Assembly: GCF_048544455.1 (NCBI RefSeq)
Contig: NC_133528.1
Span: forward strand, 49,156,293-49,220,292
Direction of reading: 5' to 3'
Source: Silene latifolia
Lineage: Eukaryota > Streptophyta > Magnoliopsida > Caryophyllales > Caryophyllaceae
Length of the DNA stretch: 64,000 nt
Shown: positions 10,548 to 20,744 of the stretch, one piece after another
Position numbering within the stretch: position 1 is the stretch's first letter
Layout of the letters: each line of letters begins with the position of its first letter
Position numbers and translations under genes: made by a program
Notes under the pieces: model-generated
Told to the model about the DNA's origin: nothing
The model's database searches: none
The model's input: the letters and a program-made list of their open reading frames with translations, nothing else

Positions 10548-11480
10548 CTACTCTAATTGAACCCAATCAAAGCAGCTCAAAGCTCGCAGCAACCTGTCAA
10601 ATAGCTGCGCATGTACTACACAAAACTGTAAGTAGCACCATAATATAGTAATAGCATAGCAGGAATTTGAAATATAATAACATTTAAGCTTAACAAATTT
10701 CCTATGACAGCTCCTAAAATCATTTACAAAATAATTCTGCCCTCTAGCTAAGGGCGGAATATAAAAGCTCAAATTAACCGCAGGTGGTAAATGAAGGAGC
10801 CCAACAACATTCAACTTAAAAATAACGCGAGTAGAATTTAAATGCTCAGACGGGTAAGAACTGTGAGGTGAAGGAGTCTGGTCAGCTAAAGGTGAAGGTG
10901 GATAATCCTCCCAGATGCAAGGGGTTGTAAAGTCAATTGGGTCAATCGGGTCCTCTATAATAGGCTCATCATCTATATCATCATAAATATCCCATTTGAC
11001 CTCAAGACTGTCTAAATCTACCTCCTCACTCTCCTTATCGCTAGACTCGTCAAGATGGAGATTCTCAAAGAGAGCCTTCAAATCACCCTCACTATCAGTG
11101 CAAGAATCATAAAGGGGTTCTAAACTATCCTCATAAAAAGGATTGTCAACCACGCTAGTGGTCTCCTCTATGTCTCCGTCAGCACTTCCTAGATTGGGTT
11201 CTAAGGTCTCACCCACCCCCTCATCTGAGTCAACATGAAGAGAAAAGTTGGGTTTAAGAGATTCAGCAGCAAACCAATCAAAGAATTATAATACCTCATT
11301 TACGGGGATTCCTTCGAAATCCCACTTACCAATAGATTCTAGGTATGCTCGCGTAGGGTCATTCATACCCCGGAAGATAGTCCAAAGACAATTGGAGTTC
11401 GAAAATGCATCTCGTGGGGCTCGAGCCACTCCAAAAACCTGGCTAAATAAGTACCAAAAATTTCGTTCTCTTCCTGCGGA
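10548..11480 (-). pseudogene. Gag-tail and acidic-protein relic of element A
   Basis: Read leftward from about 11480, one frame gives FWYLFSQVFGVARAPRD, then IFRGMNDPTRAYLESIGKWD. The latter resembles the C-terminal end of the gag core in element B (YRSQRAILDSVAKGRF, then DDQGWRLIEEM). A TAA near 11290 interrupts it, after which the same frame stays open for over 220 codons: WFAAESLKPNF, then a strongly acidic stretch (LDESSDKESEEVDLDSLE and DIYDDIDDEPIIEDPID), then a Cys/Tyr-rich tail to 10548. The capsid N-terminus, zinc knuckle and all enzymes are absent. It is probably a truncated gag with an acidic extension; the open frame from 11216 has no ATG start. Confidence 0.5.
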
Positions 11481-11495
11481 AAGAGAAGAACGAAA
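11461..11495 (-). other. Leader hairpin 2 of element A
   Basis: Outer stem TTTCGTTCT / AGAACGAAA (9 bp), extended by CTTCC / GGAA(A)G with a bulge. It lies 12 bases after hairpin 1 on the element's sense strand. Elements B and C have a different hairpin 11 bases after hairpin 1. Confidence 0.65.
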
Positions 11496-11507
11496 GACAT
11501 AATAACG

Positions 11508-11535
11508 GTCTCAAGGAACCGAAGCTCCTTGAGAC
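11508..11535 (-). other. Leader hairpin 1 of element A with a cUUCGg tetraloop
   Basis: Sense (minus) strand: stem GTCTCAAGGAGC / GTTCCTTGAGAC (12 pairs, one G-U) with loop TTCG, giving the exceptionally stable C(UUCG)G cap. It starts 42 bases after the primer-binding site. Elements B and C have the same stem with a TTTA loop at 39-40 bases. Probable packaging or dimerisation signal by position; function is inference. Confidence 0.75.
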
Positions 11536-11577
11536 AAGAAATAAACTAAAAAAAAAAACAAATAAAACTACGATGCC

Positions 11578-11595
11578 TCCCCGGCAACGGCGCCA
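11578..11595 (-). promoter_or_regulatory. tRNA-Asp-type primer-binding site of element A
   Basis: The plus strand reads TCCCCGGCAACGGCGCCA, the 3' end of plant tRNA-Asp including CCA. The minus-strand complement follows the 5' LTR after five bases. tRNA-Asp priming is usual for Athila-type elements. Confidence 0.87.
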
Positions 11596-11600
11596 AAATT

Positions 11601-13055
11601 TGATACCGTCGTTTCAGTACCAAAAATAAATACCTAAGTTACAACTAACAGAAGTCAGCGACAAGTAGGGTCGATCTCCACAAGGAGGCAAAATTGAGAT
11701 TTATCTGTCTAATTTTAGTCTATGAGTAACGGGTCACAATGTGGGGGTTTGAAATGATTTACTAAAACTATTAAGAGACTAAGGAAAGAGAGATAAAAAT
11801 AGAAGAAATTAACAGAAAGAGAAGGGAAACTAGGATTTCGGGTCATCAATAAACGTCAGTTAATTGCAGGTAAGGTCACAGATCAGTCGATGTGTCGGTC
11901 TAAGGGGCAATGAATATCTACTTTCGGTCTCACTTCGCCCTAAAATGCTATTAGCTTAACTTTCGCCCTCACTAAAGCATTCTATTGTTCACTCCAGGTC
12001 TCACCTATTCCAACCTTTCGGTCCAGGTCAAGGTTTACCAATATTAAAAGGCTAATTGTGTCGACTCAACTAGCGGGATACAGTTAAAGCAGCGATTAAC
12101 AACATAGACTACAACTACAACGACAGATCTATAAACCTAATTAGCAATTAACATTAGTCTAATGAATCACCTAATCCTAGCAAGAGTATTTAGCTAAACA
12201 TGAATAAAAGAGGAAGAAGGAATAAGGGAAGAATAATAAACATTAAATAATTAAGGAAAAAAAGGGAGAGAAAGAGTTACAGTAGAAATATCCGGAAATG
12301 AGAAAAGTAATATTCAACAGTGGAAAAGGGAAAAAGTAACGTATGTGGTAAAATTCCAGAGGAGAAGCCCCTAAAACTGACGTCCTAACTTCCTATTTAT
12401 AAGAAAATAGGAATTATTTAACCAAATGACGGAAATAAACTAAAAAGACCAAGCCCATAAGAGAATCCACTCGATCGAGTGATTTAAAACCACTCGATCG
12501 AGTAGAAAATCTACTCGATCGAGTAAATCAATAAATGCAACTACTCGACCGAGTAGAAAAAGGACTCGATCGAACAAAATTCTACTCGATCGAGTACTTT
12601 CCAGCAACAGTTTCCTGCTTTGCGCACTGAACTTCAAACGGCTGCCATTTCTTCGTTACTTGGGCAAACAGGGTGATTCCAGTGGCGTTGGAAAGCTAAG
12701 AGGACATGCTTTCATCTCCAATTGGAATCACCTGAATATCTGTTGTAGAACTCGAGATATTGCTCTCCAAAATAGGCACTAGCAATTTGAAGTTCTTCCT
12801 TTGCTCGCCTAGCTATCTTTCTTCTTTGCGCATCTCAAAATAGCTACATTCCCGGTCCAAATTCACTCTTCCTCCAAATGCATGATAAACGGACGGTAAA
12901 AGGCTCAATTTCACTACTTTCTAGTTCATTTCTGCAAATAAGACAAAACAAACAAAAGTAGCATATTCGGGGCATTTCGTAGCATAAACTACGATAAAAG
13001 CATGGAAATACGTGCATAAAAAGGCCTAAAAAGACTATATAAAATGCACGTATCA
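11601..13055 (-). repeat. 5' LTR of element A
   Basis: Intact 1455-bp LTR, TGATAC...GTATCA, matching the pieces of 4644-8496 with visible substitutions and one missing 29-bp palindrome-containing segment. Six TCGATCGA-type palindromes lie at 12469-12597. A TTTATATA motif occurs within 25 bases of the LTR start (minus strand). Confidence 0.9.
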
Positions 13056-13760
13056 ACGATGGCCTATAAAGGCGTGTTGAAATGGTTATACAAAACCGAG
13101 TTTGGAAATTGTCATTACGACGGCCTAGAAAGGCGTGTTGAACCGGGTTTGGAAATTGTCATTACGACGGCCTAGAAAGGCGTTTTGAAATGGTTATAGA
13201 AAACCGAGTTTGAAAATCGTCATTACGACGGCCTAGAAAGGCGTGTTGAAAAGAAACGGTCGGCGAAAGACCGAGGTTTAAAATGACCATTATAACGGCG
13301 CAAAAAGGTGTATTTAAAAATTTGAAAATGATACGGAAGGACTTACGATCACATAACACAAAAGGCACTCGCAGTTTCATTATATTATGCATAATGCTGA
13401 CACGGGTTTTGGCTTAAAGGGTGGGTTACACACCAAGCAATCAAACCCCGCTTTTCGAGAGGGATACCAATCCAAACAAAATGTGTAAGGAGTGCCCTAG
13501 CCTTGTGCTCGTAGGTGATGAAAGCTCTTTGACGAAATAGAAATATGTAACGTCAACGGTATGCTTGACTCAATCGAGATTTGAAACGCGGGGATGAGAG
13601 AACTCACGCCAACGGGACGAGCCAATTGGTTGAAAAGGGTTAGGTTATGGGCCCGCACAAGGAACCCGACCGTGACCGTAATATCCATTAATGCATTTCA
13701 AACAAGACCTCGTTCGAGTCTCACCATCTAGGGATCACAAAGACACAAGTGTCCTAGTTT
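13056..13760 (-). other. Tat-like leader, LTR-proximal part
   Basis: Continues the leader cut at 4643. 13056-13290 holds further ~61-bp repeat units (ATTACGACGG at about 13114, 13161 and 13222; one unit is 14 bases short). 13290-13760 has no ORF or repeat that I recognise. Confidence 0.72.
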
Positions 13761-13778
13761 TCCCCAGCGGAGTCGCCA
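13761..13778 (-). promoter_or_regulatory. Primer-binding site of the Tat-like element
   Basis: The plus strand reads TCCCCAGCGGAGTCGCCA, a tRNA 3' end with CCA. The minus strand TGGCGACTCCGCTGGGGA is the form common in Tat/Ogre elements (usually assigned to tRNA-Arg). It lies 3 bases from the LTR. Confidence 0.8.
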
Positions 13779-13781
13779 ATC

Positions 13782-16263
13782 TGTGGACATGGCCCACCTG
13801 CTTATGCCCAATCGATCTGTGGACAATGGCAGTGGTCTTTTTGAAAGACACGCTCGGCGGCGTAAGAATGCTTTCGACCGGATGGTTTTTGATCGGTCGG
13901 TTTTGTCTCGGCAAGGGTCTCGAAACGATACAAGAGATGTTCGGAGTCACCACCAAGCATTTGTTGGATGCTTGGAACCCGTTCGAATCTTTTTTATACC
14001 AAGGTCAATCAAGGCAGACATAGGTACTAAAGATAAGGAATCGTCCCTCTTTAGCATCCTATCTCTAGAATGACTCTCGTACGCCCTGGATAAGGTCGTC
14101 CACTATCCAAAGTTTCTGAGTAAGAGGAGAAGGTACGTATTGGGAAGCCCTTTAATCAGACACCCAATCCCGCCCGCGGTAGCGGTCTCTACTGATCGAT
14201 CTTGGTTGGTTAAATGCAAAAATTGATAAAACGGTTTAAATGCATGAATGCGCATCCAGAAGTTTGAACCTAACATGTGAGCTTTCTACGTCGGTTGATT
14301 TAATCCAAATATCAAGTATAAGATGTTAAATTGGATTTATGGTTGATTTGCATGTAAGACGAAATTTAAACATCCATTACCAAGTTAGAATTATGGTGCA
14401 TAACGTGATCCATTTGTCTTAGTAAGGCGTTTTGAAAATATAGGATAGAATGAGGGGATTCGTCGTCTGATCCGTCCTGTATTCGGGTTAACCGAAGTCG
14501 GGATCATCCTAGACGAATGCTGGAAGGGGAACAGACCCTGCATCAGGCAGCCAAAAGAGGCGCGAGCCTATTGGCGATGCAAAGGGGTCTCCCCTGGTTT
14601 GAAAATAGAAAAAGGAATGGCCTGTTTAGGCGCTGATCAGCACACGATGTAAGACGTGTTCTGACCATTTGAAAAAGCTTATGAAACGTTTTGAAGAACA
14701 GGTGTTTGAACCCGTTTTGGTTTGAAAAGGCCGTTTAGGCCGCTTTTGTATTGATTTGAAGAACAAGAATTGAATAATCGTCATTGTTTTGACAATATTC
14801 GGTGTCGTGTTTGATTTTGCAAGCTTGACATGAACAGTTTTGAAAATGATTATGAACTAATTGTTTTAAGTTCATTTGTTTGTAATTAGTCAATATTCAT
14901 CATCGTACTCGGGTTAAAATCCGACATGGTATATGGAACCAAGGATGACTTTGTATAGATGACTAATACATTTATTTTGAAAATATAAAGAAATGATGAA
15001 AGGCTTTAAAATACCCTTCAAGATGTAAATAAATGAAATAAAAGGTTTTAAAATACCTTTTAAAATGTAATTAACCAAATATTATCGCCGAAACACGGAT
15101 TAAACCGTCATGGTATTAAGAACCAAGGGTGAAAAATGTTTCATGGTTAAAAACTTGTCATAAAAAGGTTTGAGAATACTTGAAGTGGTAAAAACCGATT
15201 ACAAATATGAAGTAAAAATGAAGGAGATGAAGAGACCAAACAGGGTTTGGATTTGAGGTTGGGCAAGCTGCTTTAGGCACGAGCCTGTGTGCTACGTAAG
15301 TAGCCTCTGCCTCAACCAAAAATCCAGTTTTGGGTCATTCTTCCCATGTTTTGGACCATGTTATGCATGATTTAGCTTGTTATAGTCATGAAACATATAA
15401 AAACATGATAAAAGAAGTTTTTTACACCCTCATACTTACATGTTAGGCTTATGGCGAGAAATCGACGTAAGTGTATCAACTTGTTTGGTCGGAAAACTCG
15501 GTTTAAAACCGTTTTAGTAAGTAAAAAGAGTGTTTCGTTAAGTTTAGTGATAGTGTAGTGGTCGAGATGGTCGGTCAAGTGATTTAATGCACGATGACGG
15601 TACCAAACAATGTGTAAGGCTTGTGTTTACGATCGGTAGGTCGTAAACACGTGTCGGATTGTGACTTGAGAAGTCGAGTCTAGAATTTTAAGGGAGAAAA
15701 GAGGGGGCAGACGCTCGCGTAACTCTCAAATGGTGGCATTTGAGGAGTATTTATAGGAAAATGAGTGGTTGTATGAGTTTTGGCGACGTGGCCGTATGGG
15801 CAACTCAAAAAAGCGTGAGCCATGTCGCACGTCTTCGAGGTGTCTTGTCACTATCACACGAATGCAATCATGATTTGTTCTATCCTAGGATTTGGATGAA
15901 CATGTTTGGTACTTGACTATGTAAGATTCCGGGAAATCTTAACATAGAAGCATTTGAATGGTTTGTTTTTTGTGTTTGACTCGTTTTGACTAGTTGTTGG
16001 AGTCGGGATTTGAATTTTGAGTCGGGTTTTGGCCAGGTGTCGGTTTTGACTCTAGTTAGTGTCATTGCGACCCCGTGGTCATGCATTAAACACTCCAGGT
16101 ACTTTTGAAAAGTTTTGAAATGTTTTTTTTTCGAAATCGTTTTACGTTTTCCGACGTATAGTTGTACACAAACTGTCGATCAAACGCTGCGATTCCTAAG
16201 CATGTTGTAGTCCGATAATCATCGGGTGTTTGTTGGAGACTTAACAGATACTGGGTATCTACA
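13782..16263 (-). repeat. 5' LTR of the Tat-like element (2482 bp)
   Basis: Plus-strand ends TGTGGACATGG and GGGTATCTACA, so the LTR begins TGTAGATACCC in its own sense. The left side joins the primer-binding site; the right side joins LINE coding sequence. No ORF is meaningful inside. Confidence 0.85.
15748..15755 (-). promoter_or_regulatory. TATA box in the Tat-like LTR
   Basis: TATAAATA on the minus strand, about 510 bases from the LTR start, placed to drive transcription leftward through gag-pol. Confidence 0.5.
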
Positions 16264-16666
16264 CCTGTCGCTCCCTTGGGTGTGCATGGGTGATTTTAAT
16301 AAAGTGATTCGTGCGGGTGATAAACTAGGTGTGAGGGTCATTAATCTGACTAGATTCAACCTTTTCAACGATACTATGAATTTGTGTAATTTACTTAACC
16401 TGGGCTTTACTGGTAATAAATTCACTTGGACTAATCGCAGACGAACCAATCATATCCGTGAGCGTCTTGACCGGGTATGGGTTAATCATGCTTGGCTTAG
16501 TCTCTTCCCAAACTCCCATAACCAGCATCTTATTTGTCTCTCTTCTGACCATTGCCCAATCCTCCTTGACACCACCATTCACACCCCTCACCAGCCCAGA
16601 GCCTTTAAGTTTGAGTCTATGTGGCTTCTTGAGCCTTCCCTCAAACCCTTTATCTCGACCACCTAG
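16264..16666 (+). pseudogene. LINE-1 endonuclease domain, C-terminal half
   Basis: Reads LPWVCMGDFNKVI (the GDFN active-site block of AP-type endonucleases), FTWTNRR, RLDRVWVNHAWL and finally LSSDHCPILL with the catalytic SDH. The N-terminal half is missing because of the Tat insertion. A stop follows at 16666, and frameshifts separate it from the RT part; the linker 16667-16904 is readable only in pieces. Confidence 0.83.
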
Positions 16667-16904
16667 AGTTCCATCACGGGGACTCTCCCTTCTTAACTTT
16701 GCCTTCTCTTTGACCAACTCTCATCCTGGGCCTCCAACACTATTTGGAAAATTTCGAAGGAAAAGAAATCTCTTATCGCTAGACTCAAGGGAGCTCAAAC
16801 CCAACTTTGCATCCATGATCCACCCCCACTCTTCCTTTCTCCACTCTCTAAACGACTCCCTCACCCTTAACTTCAGTCGCATCCTTGACCTTGAAAGTGC
16901 CTAA

Positions 16905-18500
16905 TTGAAGGATAGATCCCGTATCAATTGGCTCAATGATGGAGACCGCAACACTGTTTTTTTCCATAAATCTATCACTATTCGTCGTATCCAAAACTGC
17001 ATTTTTTGTTTGTCTGACGACGTTGGCAACACTTACACCTTAGCTGACGATATGGCCAACCACATCACATCCTTTTTCCTTAACCTCTACACTTCTCAAA
17101 AAGACTTGTGTGTCAGACAACTGCTGGTGAACAATCTCATGTTCTCTTGTGCCTTCAAGCCCTCTATTGATGAAATACACTCCGCTCACTTCTCCCTGTG
17201 CTCTGGCAAAGCCCCGGGACCCGATGGTTACCATGTCGGGTTCTCCAAGAGCTGTTGGGACACTATTTCCTCGGACCTCATTCATTTGATCACCTGCGTT
17301 TTTGAAACTTGCTCTGTCCCCCACGCCATTAATGGGACCATAATCTCTCTCATTCTAAATATTCCTTCCCCGAACTCTAATAAACACTTTCGACCCATCG
17401 GCCTATGCAACACCATCTATAAAGTCGTCACCAAAATCATTGTTAACCGCCTTAGACCCATCATGCCTTGCATCATCTCCCCAAATCAGGGGAGCTCCAT
17501 CCCTGGCCCCGACACTGATGCTCACTACATCATTGCCTCCGAAATCGTTCACTCTATGAACGCTTCTCAGCGTACGACGGGTTGGTTTGCTCTTAAACTT
17601 GACTTCGAGAAAGCCTTCGACCGTCCTGAATGGGATTTCATCTGAGATTGCCTCTCTAACTCTAGGTTTGACGACAACAACATTGCCCTCATCATGAGCT
17701 GTGTCACTAATATCACCACTTCTGTCACTGTCAATGGTAACCCCACCTCTCCTTTTCGACCCTATAGAGGCCTCCGTTAAGGCGACCCCCTCTCCCTTTA
17801 TCTTTTCATCCTCTGCATGGAAGCTCTCTCTAAGTCCATCCACCTTTCCTGTTCCGACTCTCAATTGACACCCTTGCCCCTCGGTAAGGGTGATGCCACC
17901 TTCTCTCACCTCCTCTTTGCCGATGATATTCTCCTTTTTGGGAGTCCTTCAGAGGGGAACCTTTTTGCCCTACAAGATGTCCTCCTCTAATTTTGCTCGT
18001 CTTCTGGTAAAAAAATCAACACTCTTAAAAGCAAACTTTTCTTGTCCAAAAGAACTTCCCCTCAGAACATCTCCTTTTTTAGAGGTGCCTTGGTATTAAG
18101 AAGGCCTCTAACCTCGGAACCTTCCTTGGGTTTCCTCTCCTCCCTAGGAAACCAAATAAATCCGACCTCCAGCCCATCATCAACAACATTCATTCTAAAG
18201 TCGCCAACTGGAAGACCCAATTCATTTCCTACCCCGCGAGACTTTGCTTCATCAAATCTACTCTCAACGCCATACCGTCCCATCTCATGCAATGGCTCCA
18301 ACTACCTTCCTCCACCACTTCACTCATTGATAAAATTAACATATCCTTTCTTTGGTCCATGTTCTCCTCTCGTAAACTCCACCTCTCTAAGTGGGACATT
18401 GTGACTAGAACTCAAGCTCATGGGGGTCTTGGAATTAAGAAAGCCCACTGGTTAAATGACGCTTATTCCACAAAACTTGCTTGGAAGACCTTTTTGCCTT
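16905..18500 (+). pseudogene. LINE-1 reverse transcriptase, broken
   Basis: Reads SRINWLNDGDRNTVFFHKS (LINE block 0), GKAPGPDGYHVGFSK, FRPIGLCNTIYKVVTKIIVN, then FALKLDFEKAFDRPEWDFI (palm motif A with the first catalytic Asp). A TGA at 17643, another stop in the RGLR-GDPLSLY motif (17778), and FADDILLFG (17916-17942) with the catalytic Asp pair follow. After 17990 the frame shifts repeatedly through the thumb region (SLIDKINISFLW near 18320, GGLGIKKAHWLND near 18430). Confidence 0.85.
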
Positions 18501-19613
18501 AAAGGCAATCTTGCTTCTATTGCCATCCGTACTAAATACTTGCACACTAACCCTTCCACCCCTTCTTTTCATCGCGGTTCCCATATCTAGAAGGACATTG
18601 GCGTTGGATGGACCACCCTCCAGCCCTCCCTCACTTGGTCCATTGGAGACGGTACTAGCGTTAGTCTCTGAAATGACCCTTGGTCACCCCTTGCACCTCT
18701 TAGAACCTGCTTGCAAGGACCCTTTTCCGCTTCTTCGAACAATAATAAACTTTGTAAGATCATCCATAATGGCCTTTGGGATCTCGACTCCCTAGAGTTT
18801 GATCTCCCCACCTCCTTCACTAACATCATTATGTCCATCCCTCTCCCCACCACCCCCTTCATGACATCCTCTCCTCTTCCTTTACTACTAAGCACAAATT
18901 CTCTATCGGTTCTGCCTATGAGTCTATCCTAGGCCATCCAAGCAATTTAGGGCCTCTTTCAGTTGATTTGCGTTGGCTCTGGCATACACCATCGCAACCC
19001 CGTATTAAACTCTTTCTCTGGCTTTCTTGGTGGGATAAACTACCTTATAACCTCACCCTTTTTAAACGGTCCATTATCCCCTCCCTACATTACACTACTT
19101 ATGTCAGCCCTTCCCTCGATGAGTCCACCATTCACATCTTCCGAGACAGTCCCCATGCGCTCCGCGTCTGGGACATGTTCAGTGTACCAACCTCCTTCTT
19201 TTCCCTCCCCCTTCAATCTTGGCTACACCAAAACTGCATCGCTTCCAACCACCATTGGGCAACGCTCTTTTCTTTCCTTGTGTGGCGACTATGGCTTCAT
19301 CACAATAACTTCATTTTCTCAGGTACTGCTCCGCCTACCGATTCCAAACGGGTATCCCTATCCTCCTCTCTCGCCTTCCAATGGAATTAAACTCAAACTA
19401 CTTACCACCCAAACATGACCCCTGACCAGCCCTCACCTATTACCTCTAGCAGTGCCTTAACCCCACTTAATCTCTACCCAAATTGTTGGGCCCCTCCGCC
19501 GCGTAATTGGTTTAAGATCAATGTCGATGCGGCTTTTTCTTCCTCTTCCACTCTGGCCGATCTTAGTTGCATTCCCCCTTGTTATTTGGGTGTTTGGATT
19601 CGATGCTGGTCTT
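18500..19613 (+). pseudogene. LINE-1 zinc-binding region and start of RNase H
   Basis: 18500-18960 is a frameshifted connector. 18965-19390 reads as a zf-RVT-like segment (KLPYNLTLFKRSIIPS, SPHALRVWDMF, FLVWRLWLHHNNFIFS). Around 19490 comes PPPRNWFKINVDAAF, the beginning of the plant LINE RNase H domain with its first Asp. It stops at the element B insertion site. Confidence 0.78.
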
Positions 19614-20744
19614 TGATGCGTGTACTTTATATAAGGTTTCTACCTCATTTTTACACACATTTCTGTACTATTTATATAGCATCTAGCTACAAATACCCCC
19701 GAATATTCTACTTTGGTTTGTTTTATGTAATTTGCAGGAATTAACCAAAGAGGAGATAAATCGAGCCTTGATTCGTCCCATTTGCATGCATTTACGGAGA
19801 ACGAGGAGCCGGAGCTTGGAATCTATCATTTTGGAGACGCGTGAGCTGGTTTCGGGAGGTGTTTCAATGTATAACACGCCTAAACAGCTCGATCGACTAC
19901 TTTTCTAGTCGATCGAATGCTTTATATATTGAAGGTTACTCGATCGAGCAGTTCGAGTATAGAAAAGAGGAGACATCAGAGGGAGTTACTCGATCGAGTG
20001 GTTTATTTCCACTCGATCGAGAGGTTTGATGCTTAGTTGCTCGATTGAGTGGTTTGTTTCCACTCGATTAAGTGGTTTATCCTGTTATAGACTTTTTCCG
20101 CCTAATTTCGTATGGGCTTTTGTAATTAGTCCATAGGTTAGGTTTAGGAGAGGATTTTCGTATGTTAAAAGGACAGTAGACTGCGTAACTCTTTTTTCAC
20201 TGACCTTTACTCTACCTTTGACTACTGTTCTTGGATTTTGCTCTTCTTCTACACTTTGCTACTCGGATTCGGATTTATATTGGTATTATTATTCTCCCTT
20301 ATCTCCTAAATCATATTTACTGTTATTTTGTTATCTCTCTCTTATTGTTATCATCTTTACTCTATTCAATCTTCATTAGTATTGTTATCATGTTGATTTC
20401 TTATTATTTATATGTTGTTGTTGTTAATTCAATGATGATGCGTAGCTAATTCCCTTCTGCTAAGACAAAGGGGGATCTATGATTATGTAGGGATAGTAAT
20501 CGATTTATTAGGTTAATGTTGGTATAGTCCTTGTTGTTAACTGCTGCATTTATCTGTATCTGTTTAATTGAGTCGACGCAATTAGGCATTTATATCATAG
20601 TGAACCTTGACCTGGACCGAAAGGTTGGAAAAGGGGAGACTCGTGGCGAACAATAGAGCACTATAGTTAGGGTGAAAGCTAAGCTATTTGTGTTTTAGGG
20701 CGAATTGAGACCGAGAGGAGATATTCACTGCTCCTTAGACCATA
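19614..20744 (+). repeat. 5' LTR of element B, first part
   Basis: Starts TGATGCGTGTACTTTATATAAGG and is cut at 20744 by element C; the remainder is 30280-30561. A palindrome cluster lies at 19888-20073, where two of the cores show decay (TCGATTGAG, TCGATTAAG) that the 3' LTR does not have. Confidence 0.92.

Larger units (their letters stand above)
4644..13055 (-). mobile_element. Element A: non-autonomous Athila-related LTR retrotransposon
   Basis: The element begins TGATAC and ends GTATCA (perfect inverted tips). The flanking TSD is ACGAC on the left and ACGAT on the right; the mismatch lies in a CpG of the host repeat. Minus-strand order: 5' LTR 11601-13055, tRNA-Asp-type primer-binding site 11578-11595, short coding relic, 3' noncoding region, polypurine tract 8497-8515, 3' LTR 4644-8496 (itself interrupted). 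Internal length is only 3.1 kb with no protease, RT or integrase. The LTRs, PPT and 3' region are relatives of those in elements B and C, which could supply proteins in trans. Confidence 0.88.
1..16263 (-). mobile_element. Tat/Ogre-like Ty3/gypsy retrotransposon, 5' part, interrupted by element A
   Basis: Read on the minus strand, the order is 5' LTR (13782-16263), primer-binding site (13761-13778), long leader, gag from 3857, protease, then the start of reverse transcriptase running off the left edge. The leader is split by element A (4644-13055). The residues LGRPWIH, a retroviral-type protease, and YKDVFAWSY at the start of RT are typical of the Tat/Ogre branch of plant Ty3 elements. The right LTR tip (TATCTACA) abuts LINE endonuclease sequence at 16264, so the element inserted into LINE-1. 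Frameshifts and stops in every domain make it a relic. The 3' half lies outside the window. Confidence 0.88.
16264..19613 (+). mobile_element. LINE-1: plant L1-type retrotransposon, interrupted
   Basis: Contains in order the endonuclease C-terminal half, RT, a zinc-binding (zf-RVT) region and the start of an RNase H domain. The 5' side was cut by the Tat-like LTR at 16263. At 19613 element B entered and the RNase H sequence resumes at 39573. C-rich codon use (many ..C codons) contrasts with the AT-rich LTR elements. Several stops and frameshifts mark an old copy; it is the oldest layer of the nest here. Confidence 0.87.

Noticed and set aside
11578-11595. tRNA-Asp gene fragments (also at 22130, 30567, 40891)
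   Set aside because: Only the 18-base 3' end is present, always in antisense next to an LTR. These are primer-binding sites, not tRNA genes.
16391-17909. Long minus-strand ORFs of 94-168 codons opposite LINE-1
   Set aside because: They are antisense shadows of C-rich LINE coding sequence, with no start context or known motif.
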